Source of the DNA: Vibrio gelatinilyticus
Lineage (GTDB): Bacteria; Pseudomonadota; Gammaproteobacteria; Enterobacterales; Vibrionaceae
Direction of reading: 5' to 3'
Assembly: GCF_022836845.1 (NCBI RefSeq)
Contig: NZ_JAJNNZ010000007.1
Location: forward strand, 149,035-213,034
DNA length: 64,000 bases
In this document: in pieces, positions 37,237 to 47,006 of the stretch
How the letters are laid out: every line of letters begins with the position of its first letter
Position numbering within the stretch: the first letter of the stretch is position 1
Position numbers and translations under genes: made by a program
Notes under the pieces: generated by a model
Database searches by the model: none
Told to the model about the DNA's origin: nothing
Seen by the model: only the letters and a program-made list of their open reading frames with translations

Positions 37237-38238
37237 TTACTCCAACGATTTTGCAGTATCGAGCACCGTATTCTTGAGTTCGATTGGAGTCCAATCAAAT
37301 ACGCTCATCGCCTCCGAGACATCCCCATTAAATGTATTACCAATATAGGGCAGCATTCCTTTTAAATCACGGTTAAAGTTAGCCATAAACTTTAGAAAGA
37401 AACTGGGCGCAACTCTAGTGCTAACCTTTTCGTAACCATTATCTTGTAATATTTGAGCCATCTCTTGAAATGTATGGGAGCGTTGAGTGGCGACAATAAA
37501 GCGCTGTCCATCGGCTTTATCGTTTTCTAACGCCAGCACATGAATCTTAGCCACATCACGAACATCCGATATGTTGATTGCCACTTTTGGAAGCATTGGC
37601 ATTTGTCCAGCCACTAGCTTACTAAATGTTGACATTGATTCACCAGATAGGTCGCCAGTCAACGATGGTCCATAAACCGGTCCAGGGTGAATGGTGACAA
37701 GCTCTAGCCTACTCCCTCCCGTTTGCTTTTCGATAAAGTGCCAAGCGCTTTGTTCAGCTAAGGTTTTACTTTTCAAATAGGCCGAGACTCCCGGCGCATC
37801 CACTTGAGTCCAGCTATCTTTATTGATATCAATGTTACCAGTGACATCTTCTAACATGGCGACCATAGACGAGGTCAAAACAACACGCTTAACTCCTGCG
37901 TTTTTTGCTGCATTCAGAGCTCGTAGCGTGCCTTCTACCGCAGGTTTTATGAGTTCGTTTTCATCTTTAGGCTGACTGGTGACGAAAGGAGATGCGACAT
38001 GCAATACATAATCGCAACCTTGCATGGCTTCTTGCCATCCTTCGTCTTTCATTAAGTTAAGTTCGCAAAATTCCAAATTACGATTAGGGTCGACGACCGC
38101 TTCAACCGCCCGGGTAACTTGTTCTGCTTTGGAGAGGCTTCTCAACGTTCCTTTCACTTTATAACCTTGTTTCAAAAGCTCAGCAGCACAGTGTGTTCCA
38201 ATATATCCAGAAACACCTGTTACCAGTACTTTTTTCAT
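37237..38238 (-). CDS. NAD(P)-dependent epimerase / dihydroflavonol-4-reductase-like protein
   Basis: This 333-residue enzyme belongs to the extended short-chain dehydrogenase/reductase superfamily. The N-terminal Rossmann motif is TGVSGYIGTHCAAELL (GxxGxxG) and the active-site pair YxxxK is in AYLKSKTLAE (about residue 157). A LTSSMVA segment supplies the catalytic Ser. The closest families are cinnamoyl-CoA or aldehyde reductases related to dihydroflavonol 4-reductase; the substrate cannot be told from sequence. It is transcribed alone. Confidence 0.85.
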   Translation of the reverse strand: MKKVLVTGVSGYIGTHCAAELLKQGYKVKGTLRSLSKAEQVTRAVEAVVDPNRNLEFCELNLMKDEGWQEAMQGCDYVLHVASPFVTSQPKDENELIKPAVEGTLRALNAAKNAGVKRVVLTSSMVAMLEDVTGNIDINKDSWTQVDAPGVSAYLKSKTLAEQSAWHFIEKQTGGSRLELVTIHPGPVYGPSLTGDLSGESMSTFSKLVAGQMPMLPKVAINISDVRDVAKIHVLALENDKADGQRFIVATQRSHTFQEMAQILQDNGYEKVSTRVAPSFFLKFMANFNRDLKGMLPYIGNTFNGDVSEAMSVFDWTPIELKNTVLDTAKSLE

Positions 38239-38589
38239 GGCATTACGTCCTTTTAAATAAGCGTATTATTCAATGTTAGGGTAATTTAACGATTACACAA
38301 GATGGTAGCATCATGATTGTACACAAGGTCATCGAGCCAAATTTATGAGGTGTGGCGGCATATGGCAGAAAGTTCCATTTAGGCAACGTGAACATTCTTG
38401 CTAAATGAGTGAACTGAAACAGAGAGAATATCTTGCTTAATGGGCTTCTAATGCGCCATGAGTTAGGAGCAGAAGAGTGACCAGGATGGTATTACCCTTC
38501 TGACCCGGTCACATTTTTAACGCATAGCGTGCCATTAGCTTTAAAACAAACTATCTTTATAGCGTTCTTTCTCAAACAAAGGCAGTTGG
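38239..38589. other. Intergenic region upstream of the epimerase gene
   Basis: These 351 bases between divergent genes hold no open frame or structure that I can support. Promoters for both neighbours must lie here. Confidence 0.4.
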
Positions 38590-38790
38590 ATGAATAAGTG
38601 CAATAAACAGTGTGAAAACTACAGTGAAAATACAGCGACTTGCAAGCTTGTTGAAAGTCGCTCTCATGCTGAGTTAGAAGCGTTGATGAATGCTCCTCCA
38701 GAAAAACTCGCAAACTTTTTACTTAAACATGATTGTAATGGTGACTTTTTTTCGATGTACAAAAAGTCAATATCCTCGAATAGCTTTTAA
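38590..38790 (+). CDS. Small cysteine-containing hypothetical protein
   Basis: I do not recognise this 66-residue protein. It has four cysteines (MNKCNKQCENYSENTATC near the start, and one near residue 48) in a pattern that could bind a metal, followed by a helical segment with ELEALMNAPPEKLANFLLKH. There is no signal peptide. The ribosome site is weak (AAAGGCAGTTGG before the ATG). It could be a real small gene or chance; the sensible amino-acid composition favours a gene. Confidence 0.5.
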   Translation: MNKCNKQCENYSENTATCKLVESRSHAELEALMNAPPEKLANFLLKHDCNGDFFSMYKKSISSNSF

Positions 38791-38944
38791 TAGCGAACCG
38801 ATAATGGTTACATAGAGGGCATAAATACCGAGATCATGACGATGAGTTCATTTGGGGGAAACCTTTGCTGCATATTGTGGGTCTTAGCGCTCAAATGCAA
38901 TTATAAGTAGCCCACCGACATGCAAGGCGAATTTTATAGACGTA

Positions 38945-41248
38945 TTGAAACTAAGTACTAAACTAAAAAGAATGAAAAAGCCCAACATATACACTCCAGC
39001 TATAGTGACACTAAGTATTGCCTTATTAGGCGGATACTGGGTGTATGTTATCAACCACCATGCGTTGCATGATAGAGTCGTTCATGCACAGCAAGTTGCT
39101 TTTGATAAAGCAAAGGCTATCGAGCTTAAATTAACGCGATCTTTGTCGGTTACACAAGTACTCGGTTTGTTTATTACGCAACAAGACGGCAAGGTAGAAG
39201 ATTTCGAGATATATGCTGACTCTTTGATAAAAAACCACCCTTTGCTCGACAATGTACAGCTTGCACCTGATGGTGTCGTTCAGCTTATACACCCATTGGT
39301 TGGACACGAATCTGCTATTGGACACAACCTGCTAACGGACCCGAAACGTAAAGTAGATGCCGAACGTGCTATTTCGTCGCAAAAACTCACATTAACAGGC
39401 CCTTTCAAACTAAAACAAGGAGGGGTTGGGATAATTGGGCGCTTACCTGTTTTCTTGAGTCATTCAGAGGAGAAGGTCTTTTGGGGTTTTTCTTCAGCTT
39501 TGATCTATTTTGACAAATTATTGGATGAAGTCGGTCTATCCTCATCGGCTAACTCTTCGTACTTATTTAACCTTTCGGCTATTAATCCCAAAACAGGGCA
39601 ACCTATTTCGATTGCCGGGCAAGATCAATCTGCCGTACCGTCTGAAGAAAAAGCCACATCGCCAATCAACCTGCCCAATCAACAATGGCAATTATCTATT
39701 ACACTGCCGCTGTCAACATGGGAAATAGTTACCCAAAAGATAAGTTACATCGTCGTATTATTCTTCGCCCTATGCTCTGGTTTTATCACCTGGAAATACC
39801 TACAACTTCCGTCAAAACTTCATTTCGCAGTAAAGAAGAAAACACAGCAATTAGAGGTTCTGTCTTTCACTGACAGTGTCACCGGAATTGCAAATCGTCG
39901 ATTCTTTATGAAGTCACTCCTATTGATTCAACAACAAACTGAAAACAACGCTAATAAAGCCATACTGTTTATTGATCTCGACGATTTCAAAGTAATCAAC
40001 GACCGATACGGCCATCAGTTTGGCGATAAAATCTTGAATATCATTGCAAAGAGAATTGAACTAAGCGCCACCACTGGTGATATGACAGCCCGAATCGGCG
40101 GAGACGAATTTGCTCAATGTATTTTGTGTGACAACGATATAAACGCAATACACCAACGACTTGAACGTCTGCTGACTTCAATCAAGAAACCTATGATCAT
40201 TTCGAATACGGAAATACGGATTTCTGCTTCTATCGGCGTGGCGCTTATGCCTCAGCATGGACACCGAGCTACAGAACTGCTTCAAGCCGCTGATATCGCT
40301 ATGTACCATGCCAAGCAGCTAACCTCTCAGCTTAAGTACTGCATTTACCAACCCTGTATGGCTAAAAGTTTCCGACGCCTCCCTGATTTTAAGCGAGAAT
40401 TTAGTAACGCTTTGTTGAACAACCAACTACGACTCTATTATCAACCAATATATTGCTTAAAAACTCAATATATTGCGCATTATGAAGCATTGGTTCGTTG
40501 GCAACATCCTAGAAAAGGGCTATTAGGTCCCGGTGACTTTTTAGAGTTGGCAGAACAGGTTAATCTTCTTACAGATTTGGAATACTGGGTACTAAATAAA
40601 GCCTGTGCAGACATTGCTAGTCATCTAAAACAACACGGTCAACATATCACGGTTGCCATTAATATGAGCCCAAAGCTCCTTGCTGAACCTGATCTGTTAC
40701 AACGCATTGATTTTTTCCTTCAACACCACCAGCTATCTTCAGCGTCAGTAAAATTAGAACTAACAGAAAGCAGCGTCCTGTCTAATCACGATATCGCGCT
40801 TCAAACCCTCGCCGCTTTACAAAATAAGGGCATAGAGGTCGCTTTGGATGACTTTGGCACAGGGTACAGCTCATTTTCGCTGTTGTATGAACTACCACTA
40901 CGCACGCTCAAACTGGACAAAAGCTTTACCGACCAACTCCTGGTCGATGACAAGGACTATTGTGTTGTTCAGAGCATCATTGAACTGGCTCACAAGTTGA
41001 ATCTAAACGTCATTGCTGAGGGAATCGAAACCAAAGAGCAGGAAGATAAATTGAACAGACTAGATTGTGATTTTGGGCAAGGGTATTATTTTTGCCGACC
41101 ACAACCCAGCTTTAATATGAAACAACATGCCTCTCGATGTTATCTCAAAGAGCAGTGTGACAAACATTGCTTGCCGCATAACGCGGATGACCTAACGGTG
41201 ACTTATATAGAAACACCGAATGCGTCTCGTACCACTAGAAACAGTTAG
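38945..41248 (+). CDS. CHASE-GGDEF-EAL cyclic-di-GMP enzyme
   Basis: This 767-residue membrane protein has a first membrane helix (about 15-35), a periplasmic CHASE sensor (about 40-260), a second helix (about 268-285), a GGDEF domain (about 310-470) with intact GGDEF, and an EAL domain (about 490-740) with intact EAL in YEALVRW, DDFGTGYSS and KLDKSF. Both synthesis and breakdown of cyclic-di-GMP are possible; whether GGDEF acts or only binds GTP is unknown. The frame opens with TTG at 38945; an ATG at 38972 would cut nine residues. A PilZ gene faces it downstream. Confidence 0.93.
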   Translation: MKLSTKLKRMKKPNIYTPAIVTLSIALLGGYWVYVINHHALHDRVVHAQQVAFDKAKAIELKLTRSLSVTQVLGLFITQQDGKVEDFEIYADSLIKNHPLLDNVQLAPDGVVQLIHPLVGHESAIGHNLLTDPKRKVDAERAISSQKLTLTGPFKLKQGGVGIIGRLPVFLSHSEEKVFWGFSSALIYFDKLLDEVGLSSSANSSYLFNLSAINPKTGQPISIAGQDQSAVPSEEKATSPINLPNQQWQLSITLPLSTWEIVTQKISYIVVLFFALCSGFITWKYLQLPSKLHFAVKKKTQQLEVLSFTDSVTGIANRRFFMKSLLLIQQQTENNANKAILFIDLDDFKVINDRYGHQFGDKILNIIAKRIELSATTGDMTARIGGDEFAQCILCDNDINAIHQRLERLLTSIKKPMIISNTEIRISASIGVALMPQHGHRATELLQAADIAMYHAKQLTSQLKYCIYQPCMAKSFRRLPDFKREFSNALLNNQLRLYYQPIYCLKTQYIAHYEALVRWQHPRKGLLGPGDFLELAEQVNLLTDLEYWVLNKACADIASHLKQHGQHITVAINMSPKLLAEPDLLQRIDFFLQHHQLSSASVKLELTESSVLSNHDIALQTLAALQNKGIEVALDDFGTGYSSFSLLYELPLRTLKLDKSFTDQLLVDDKDYCVVQSIIELAHKLNLNVIAEGIETKEQEDKLNRLDCDFGQGYYFCRPQPSFNMKQHASRCYLKEQCDKHCLPHNADDLTVTYIETPNASRTTRNS

Positions 41249-41307
41249 GCTTGCTCCATGATACCGGGCTCCTGTGTCGTCACTTATGATCAACAAGGCA
41301 GGTGTCA

Positions 41308-41706
41308 TTAGCTAAAAGCATATTTACCGGACGCCCCCATAGAGAGCATATCCGACATAGTCAGCATCGATTCAAATTCGATGCCCATTCGGCACTCTCG
41401 CTTTCCCAATAACTGAAAGCTATATACGACCGTTCCTATAATGACCTTATAGCCAATCTTCAGCTTGACTCGCTCACCTAGCACAAACCGCTTGGCCGCT
41501 AACACCCCAACGCCACTCCTAGAAACGTCAAGAATGGTTACAACGGTATAGTTTGCGAGAAGCGCCTGTTTTTTTAGCTGGCCCTTGGCACGCTTCATCG
41601 GCATTCTCGGGAACTGCCTTAACTCTGCAACACCCAGACTCTCCGTCTTGAAGCTAACTAACTCTGCATTCGCAATCGTCACACTCGTTTTCACTCCTTG
41701 ATTCAC
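41308..41706 (-). CDS. PilZ-domain protein
   Basis: This 132-residue protein is a single PilZ domain with the two cyclic-di-GMP binding motifs: RxxxR in RQFPRMPMKR (about residue 32) and DxSxxG in DVSRSGVGV (about residue 62). Such proteins relay cyclic-di-GMP to motility, adhesion or polysaccharide systems. It converges with the CHASE-GGDEF-EAL gene 60 bases away. The partner is unknown. Confidence 0.88.
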   Translation of the reverse strand: MNQGVKTSVTIANAELVSFKTESLGVAELRQFPRMPMKRAKGQLKKQALLANYTVVTILDVSRSGVGVLAAKRFVLGERVKLKIGYKVIIGTVVYSFQLLGKRECRMGIEFESMLTMSDMLSMGASGKYAFS

Positions 41707-41918
41707 ACAACCTCAACGAAACGCAACTGCCAAATCCGTTGATATATAGATCCTGATTCCATAGTAACTATAAAAACCACATTATCACAAAGTCTTTTAT
41801 AAATTACTGTGAACGAAATAGCCTACCTTTTTGCATCTAGAGCCTCGTGTTCACCGCTCGTTTCTCATCAATTTATGATAAAGTGCCTGCTAATGAGTTC
41901 TTGCATAGATAATGATCA

Positions 41919-42410
41919 ATGACGACAACCAGATTTGAAGAGATTTTTATTGCCGGTGGTTGCCTATGGGGTGTCCAAGAGTTCATCAAGCACTTACCTG
42001 GCGTTGTCTCAACGCAGGCTGGTAGAGCGAATGGCACAAACCCGACAACACAAGGGTCATACGATGGCTACGCGGAGTGCGTTCGTACCCAATTTGACGC
42101 GAAGATCATCACTGTTGAACGCCTAATTGATTACCTCTTCGAGATCATTGACCCATATAGCATCGATCGCCAAGGGCAAGATGTTGGTAAAAAATACCGT
42201 ACGGGCATATACAGTCGAAATCCGGTCCATTTAGAAAAAACGATGGCTTATTTGTCAAAGAGAGACGATGCTGAGCGAATCGCAGTCGAGGTATTGCCAC
42301 TCACCAACTATGTGCCAAGCGATGACGAGCATCAAGATCGGTTGACATTACACCCCAACGATTATTGCCATATTCCCCTTGATTTATTGCACAAGTACCG
42401 AAATAAATAG
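41919..42410 (+). CDS. Short MsrA-like methionine sulfoxide reductase
   Basis: MsrA reduces methionine-S-sulfoxide. This 163-residue protein has the family fold markers, including GYAECVRTQFD and YRTGIYS, but the catalytic segment reads GGCLWGVQE, with Leu where the common form has GCFWG. The catalytic Cys is kept. It is a short form without the long N-terminal extension and has no clear C-terminal resolving cysteine. Specificity may differ from the usual MsrA. Confidence 0.82.
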   Translation: MTTTRFEEIFIAGGCLWGVQEFIKHLPGVVSTQAGRANGTNPTTQGSYDGYAECVRTQFDAKIITVERLIDYLFEIIDPYSIDRQGQDVGKKYRTGIYSRNPVHLEKTMAYLSKRDDAERIAVEVLPLTNYVPSDDEHQDRLTLHPNDYCHIPLDLLHKYRNK

Positions 42411-42438
42411 CCTCATGAGATAAAAGGCTGTGAATCGA

Positions 42439-42732
42439 CTATTGTGCCAAGCTCCATTGCAGTGCTTCATGCAAAGGAATTCGATTTGAATCAAAAACGA
42501 CATGACGCATCACGCCACGCTGATCTGTAAACTCAGCGATTTGCAGCTGCCCCATAAATCCAATTCGACTGAGTCTGGCACTTAATTGTGAGGGGGCTTT
42601 GTCGAAAACAACGGGTAGAAACGGAAAATCGGCATCTAGCACAATTCCCTTTTCATTAAAGCTTTCCATGGCATTTGACAGGTGGTCACTGTCTGTGAAC
42701 TCGATAATTTCAACAACTTGTTCCAACAACAT
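42439..42732 (-). CDS. Hypothetical protein
   Basis: I do not recognise this 97-residue soluble protein. It has no signal peptide or membrane segment, is mixed alpha/beta in character and is acidic near the N-terminus. It converges with the MsrA-like gene at 28 bases. An upstream ribosome site is not obvious (AATTAAGAAACTA). The composition is consistent with a real gene, conserved function unknown. Confidence 0.6.
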   Translation of the reverse strand: MLLEQVVEIIEFTDSDHLSNAMESFNEKGIVLDADFPFLPVVFDKAPSQLSARLSRIGFMGQLQIAEFTDQRGVMRHVVFDSNRIPLHEALQWSLAQ

Positions 42733-42960
42733 TAGTTTCTTAATTCCATTTTAATCAATCGCTCTTCTCACGAGCGGTGATGTTAACCCATTCACCTTGA
42801 TAGGGTAAATGCATTAGATCAAATTGATTATGTTGAGTGTGTAGGCGATTGAGATGCACGGTGCCGTCCCTAAGTTGTCTATGTCAGGCTTGTATTACGC
42901 GAGTCAGACTCGCATCTCAATCTCACTTGGGTATATAATGCCCCCGCTTTCAACTGGGAT

Positions 42961-43701
42961 ATGACTATGATTTCTAAAAACCAATTAAAACTTCTTCGCG
43001 CCTTAGGCCAAAAAAAACAGCGCAAAGCACATGGCCTATTTTTGGTTGAAGGTGAAAAAAACGTCCTTGAGCTGGTGACCAGCCCCCTATTGGTTAAACA
43101 GATTTTTGCAACAAGCGACTTTCTTGAAAATCATGAAAAAGAACTCAGCCAGTTTGATTGCATTGAAGCATCTTTGGATGAACTGACCAAAGCCAGCAGT
43201 CTGGTGTCTAATAATGCTGCGGTTGCGGTGGTGGAAATCCCCAAAACAGAAGCCCCTTGTGCGCAAGGCCTAATGATCGCTTTGGATGGTGTATCCGATC
43301 CCGGAAATCTGGGTACCATTATCCGAATTTCCGATTGGTATGGGATCAAGCATATCATTGCGAGCAGCGACTGCGCCGACCCATACAATCCAAAAACCAT
43401 TCGAGCAACGATGGGCAGTTTTGGCCGAGTTCAAGTTTCCCTAGTAGATCTGCCCAGTTACTTGGCCAGTGCCAAGATTCCAGTCTATGGGGCCTTTTTA
43501 GAGGGTGAAAGCGTTCACAAAACTGAGTTCTCACCACAAGGGATCTTGCTGATGGGCAGTGAATCACACGGGGTGCGCGAAGAGGCTGCCAGATTTGTGA
43601 CAAATAAAATCACGATTCCGGCCTTTGGGGGTGCAGAATCACTCAACGTAGCAATGGCAACCGGTATCATTTTAGATAACTTACGCCGCCAACATAGCTA
43701 A
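42961..43701 (+). CDS. SpoU/TrmH-family RNA 2'-O-methyltransferase
   Basis: The protein has the three SpoU motifs: N-R region KQRKAHGLFLVEGEKN at the start, motif 1 DPGNLGTIIRISDWYG (about residue 112), motif 2 GSESHGV (about 200) and motif 3 SLNVAMATGI (about 225), with the deep trefoil knot. It would transfer a methyl group from SAM to a ribose of rRNA or tRNA; the exact target cannot be told. Two in-frame ATG codons (42961 and 42967) are possible; GGGA lies better for the second. A bidirectional terminator follows. Confidence 0.92.
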   Translation: MTMISKNQLKLLRALGQKKQRKAHGLFLVEGEKNVLELVTSPLLVKQIFATSDFLENHEKELSQFDCIEASLDELTKASSLVSNNAAVAVVEIPKTEAPCAQGLMIALDGVSDPGNLGTIIRISDWYGIKHIIASSDCADPYNPKTIRATMGSFGRVQVSLVDLPSYLASAKIPVYGAFLEGESVHKTEFSPQGILLMGSESHGVREEAARFVTNKITIPAFGGAESLNVAMATGIILDNLRRQHS

Positions 43702-43729
43702 CAATAGCCAGCCCCCAAATACAAAAAAA

Positions 43730-43782
43730 GCGCAATGTCTAAGCAGAAGCGAGTTCTTTAGACACATTGCGCTTTTTTATAT
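43730..43782. terminator. Bidirectional terminator between the methyltransferase and fdxA
   Basis: A long stem (AGCGCAATGT / ACATTGCGCT, with CTAA/TTAG inside) is flanked by A and T runs on both sides and separates convergent genes. Confidence 0.85.
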
Positions 43783-43793
43783 GAACAGAAGAT

Positions 43794-44117
43794 CTATTTC
43801 TCTAGCATACTCAGCTTATTAGGCACGCCATTCCACTTCGCGGCATCTTCCATTGCTGGTTTTACTTCGGTGATGTTAGGCCAAACTTCCGCCAACTCTT
43901 GATTAAGCTCGATAAATACGTGCTGATCTTCAGTTAACTCATCTTCTTGAAAGATAGCCTGAGCATCACATTCAGGAACACACAAACCACAATCGATGCA
44001 GTCGATTGGGCTAATTACCATGAAATTAGGGCCTTCATAAAATGCATCTGCAGGGCAAACTGCAACGCAATCGGTATATTTACATTGGATACAGTTATCC
44101 GTGACAACGAACGCCAT
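43794..44117 (-). CDS. fdxA: 7Fe ferredoxin FdxA
   Basis: This 107-residue FdxA-type ferredoxin carries a 3Fe-4S and a 4Fe-4S cluster. The N-terminal half has two cysteine sets ([14 protein letters not shown] and [11 protein letters not shown]) and the C-terminal part ([18 protein letters not shown]) is typical. It is transcribed alone from a region shared with the divergent FAD-oxidoreductase gene. Its redox partner here is not known. Confidence 0.94.
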   Translation of the reverse strand: MAFVVTDNCIQCKYTDCVAVCPADAFYEGPNFMVISPIDCIDCGLCVPECDAQAIFQEDELTEDQHVFIELNQELAEVWPNITEVKPAMEDAAKWNGVPNKLSMLEK

Positions 44118-44339
44118 GAGAATCAGCTCTTAGTTAACCAAAATTGTGGATGGGCGATGATACTGATCCAGAAGTAAAATTCAATATCGTGAGCCCTTTT
44201 ATCGCGATAAGCGAAGATCTTTACCTCAATTAAGTATGACAGACAAATCAAGTTCACGTAAAATGCGCGCCATTGTGAGCTGACGATACAATCTCTTTGC
44301 ATCTGTTGGCTATGACACCTACTAGTACGAGACATCGCC

Positions 44340-45956
44340 ATGATACGTTTAACAGAAATCAAACTTCCTCTTGATCACGAGGAAGGTGCCATTCTTGCTG
44401 CCATCACCAAGAAATTGGGTGTGACTGCCGAGCAAGTACTTTCATTCAATATGTTTAAACGTGGCTATGATGCTCGTAAGAAAACTAAGATCCAGCTGAT
44501 TTACACTCTTGATATTGAGATCGAAAACGAAGCCGAGCTTCTCGAGAAGTTCTCTGATGACCCGCATGTCAAAGTGACTCCGGATATGGAGTATAAATTC
44601 GTTACCAAAGCACCAGAAAATCTTTCTGAACGCCCAGTGGTTATTGGTTTTGGGCCTTGCGGACTATTTTCAGGGCTGATCCTGGCTCAGATGGGCTTTA
44701 ATCCAATCATCGTTGAACGCGGCAAAGAAGTTCGTGAACGTACTAAAGATACCTTTGGTTTTTGGCGCAAACGTGCACTAAACCCTGAGTCAAACGTGCA
44801 ATTTGGTGAAGGCGGTGCAGGCACTTTTTCTGACGGTAAATTGTACAGCCAGATCAAAGACCCTAAGTTTTATGGTCGTAAAGTGATCGAAGAATTCGTT
44901 GCCTCTGGTGCGCCTGAAGAAATTCGTTATGTCAGCAAGCCTCATATCGGCACCTTTAAGCTAGTAACAATGATCGAGAAAATGCGCGCAAAAATCATTG
45001 AGCTGGGTGGTGAGATCCGCTTTAGCACCCGCGTTGATGATCTGCATATGGAAGACGGTCAACTCACCGGGTTAACACTCTCTAACGGTGAAGTGATTAA
45101 GTCGCGTCACGTGATTCTCGCAGTTGGTCACAGTGCTCGAGATACCTTTGAAATGCTGCATGAGCGTGGCGTCTATATGGAAGCCAAGCCGTTTTCAGTT
45201 GGATTCCGTATTGAACACAAGCAATCTGTCATTGATGAAGCTCGCTTTGGTAAAAACGCGGGCAACCCAATTTTGGGCGCGGCAGATTACAAACTGGTCC
45301 ACCATTGTAAAAATGGTCGTACTGTTTATAGTTTCTGTATGTGCCCGGGTGGTACAGTTGTGGCTGCAACGTCTGAAGAAGGTCGTGTGGTCACCAATGG
45401 TATGAGCCAATATTCGCGTGCTGAGCGCAACGCCAACAGTGCGATTGTGGTCGGTATTTCTCCAGAACAAGATTTCCCTGGTGATCCGTTAGCGGGCATT
45501 CGCTTGCAACGTGAACTCGAAAGTGGCGCATTCCAGCTTGGTGGTGAAAACTACGATGCTCCTGCTCAGAAGATCGGTGACTTCTTAAAAGGACGCGATC
45601 CAAGTGCACTTGGTGACGTTGAGCCATCGTTCACACCAGGCATCAAGCTAACGGACATTTCCAAAGCGCTGCCCGATTTCGCGATTGAAGCGATTCGTGA
45701 AGCGATTCCTGCTTTTGATAAAAAGATCAAAGGATTTGCCGGAGAAAATGGTTTGCTTACTGGAGTGGAAACTCGCACCTCTTCACCTGTGTGTATCAAA
45801 CGCGGCAAAGATTACCAAAGCATCAACCTAAAAGGCTTTTACCCTGCAGGCGAAGGCGCAGGTTACGCGGGTGGAATTCTGTCAGCGGGTATCGATGGTA
45901 TTAAAGCAGCCGAGGCGCTGGCCCTGTCTATGGTCGAACAAGCTGACAACGCATAA
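44340..45956 (+). CDS. FAD-dependent oxidoreductase (COG2509 family)
   Basis: The 538-residue protein has an N-terminal cap domain (1-95), then an FAD-binding Rossmann fold (VVIGFGPCGLFSGLILAQMG) and a second FAD segment near the C-terminus (GFYPAGEGAGYAGGILSAG). The family is annotated as uncharacterised FAD-dependent dehydrogenases; no substrate is known. The divergent fdxA gene may or may not be a partner. It ends before a bidirectional terminator. Confidence 0.9.
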   Translation: MIRLTEIKLPLDHEEGAILAAITKKLGVTAEQVLSFNMFKRGYDARKKTKIQLIYTLDIEIENEAELLEKFSDDPHVKVTPDMEYKFVTKAPENLSERPVVIGFGPCGLFSGLILAQMGFNPIIVERGKEVRERTKDTFGFWRKRALNPESNVQFGEGGAGTFSDGKLYSQIKDPKFYGRKVIEEFVASGAPEEIRYVSKPHIGTFKLVTMIEKMRAKIIELGGEIRFSTRVDDLHMEDGQLTGLTLSNGEVIKSRHVILAVGHSARDTFEMLHERGVYMEAKPFSVGFRIEHKQSVIDEARFGKNAGNPILGAADYKLVHHCKNGRTVYSFCMCPGGTVVAATSEEGRVVTNGMSQYSRAERNANSAIVVGISPEQDFPGDPLAGIRLQRELESGAFQLGGENYDAPAQKIGDFLKGRDPSALGDVEPSFTPGIKLTDISKALPDFAIEAIREAIPAFDKKIKGFAGENGLLTGVETRTSSPVCIKRGKDYQSINLKGFYPAGEGAGYAGGILSAGIDGIKAAEALALSMVEQADNA

Positions 45957-46000
45957 GTAAGCGAACCAAAAATCTTCTCACTAGGTCAGTGAGAGAGCAT

Positions 46001-46035
46001 AAAACAAAGAGAGGCTATCGCCTCTCTTTGTTTTT
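46001..46035. terminator. Bidirectional terminator, FAD-oxidoreductase and outer-membrane gene
   Basis: Two perfect 15-base arms (AAAACAAAGAGAGGC / GCCTCTCTTTGTTTT) with a TATC loop lie between convergent genes. The hairpin overlaps the stop codon of the outer-membrane protein gene. Confidence 0.85.
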
Positions 46036-46861
46036 AGAAATCGTAAGACAATGTCACTACTGGGCCGAAAAACTTAAACTTGGTATCGATATCGGCAATG
46101 TCAGATCCGTAGTCAAGGTTGACCTCATAGTAGCTGTAGGAAGCTGCAAGTCCAAATTGGTGGTTAAATTCGTACTCAACCCCTATAGACAAATCAAGCA
46201 ACAGTCCAGATACCTGCTCGACGCTGAAACCAAACAGTTGCGCGTGGCCAAGCACATACCAGTTGTCTGTCACTCGATAATTGCCGAGCAGACCAATATT
46301 GGGTAGCGGTGCTGTGATGCTGCTATTTTCTTTGGTATTAATCGGAACGATATTCACAGAGTCATCCTCTCGATAACCCAAATCCCCGCCAAAACCCGTT
46401 TGCAGGTTCATAATATGCAGACCGATGAGCGATTCCCAATCCCAATCCTCCCCGTCATAAAATTTGTAGGCATAACCTAAACGAGTTATATCGATATTCA
46501 AGGTCGATTCGATTCTCGCACCAACTTGCGCTTCATAGTCGGAACCGGGAATGGTAAAAGGCTTTGACACATATTCATTGGTGGCGCTTCTATGCAGGCT
46601 CCGCCAATCCAGAAAGACCCGATGGCTTTCATTGAAGTCATAGCCCACAAGGACATAAGGCAGAGTTTCTCGTTCACTCATATTCAGATCCGACTCAAAA
46701 TCAAGATCGTAATCATTGCCTGTGTTTGGATTCGTAACACCGAAGGAGGTATCGGCTTGGGAGAAAAAAGCCCCTACTTCGATGCGAAACTCTCCTGCAT
46801 GCGAATAAAACGACATTGTTGACGCGAGTACGACGGCTAATCGCAGGTGATTAAATTCCAT
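46034..46861 (-). CDS. Outer-membrane beta-barrel protein
   Basis: The protein has a signal peptide (about 1-22, ending SHA) and amphipathic beta strands with alternating aromatic residues, ending LSYDF, which is a typical outer-membrane barrel signature (final Phe). It is about 275 residues from the chosen ATG at 46859-46861; an earlier ATG at 46927 would add 22 residues that do not resemble a signal peptide. The family resembles OmpA/OmpW-like porin barrels without an identified substrate. Confidence 0.82.
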   Translation of the reverse strand: MEFNHLRLAVVLASTMSFYSHAGEFRIEVGAFFSQADTSFGVTNPNTGNDYDLDFESDLNMSERETLPYVLVGYDFNESHRVFLDWRSLHRSATNEYVSKPFTIPGSDYEAQVGARIESTLNIDITRLGYAYKFYDGEDWDWESLIGLHIMNLQTGFGGDLGYREDDSVNIVPINTKENSSITAPLPNIGLLGNYRVTDNWYVLGHAQLFGFSVEQVSGLLLDLSIGVEYEFNHQFGLAASYSYYEVNLDYGSDIADIDTKFKFFGPVVTLSYDF

Positions 46862-47006
46862 TTCAACTACCCATTTAACGCAAATTAAACATAAAGATAA
46901 CCAATGTAACACATTCCGGTTCCGCACTTAACTTGCCGTGGCAATATTGGCTTAAAGCAAATCAATTTTTCATTAAAAGCCGCAAACCTTTTCTTAAAAT
47001 TGTGAC

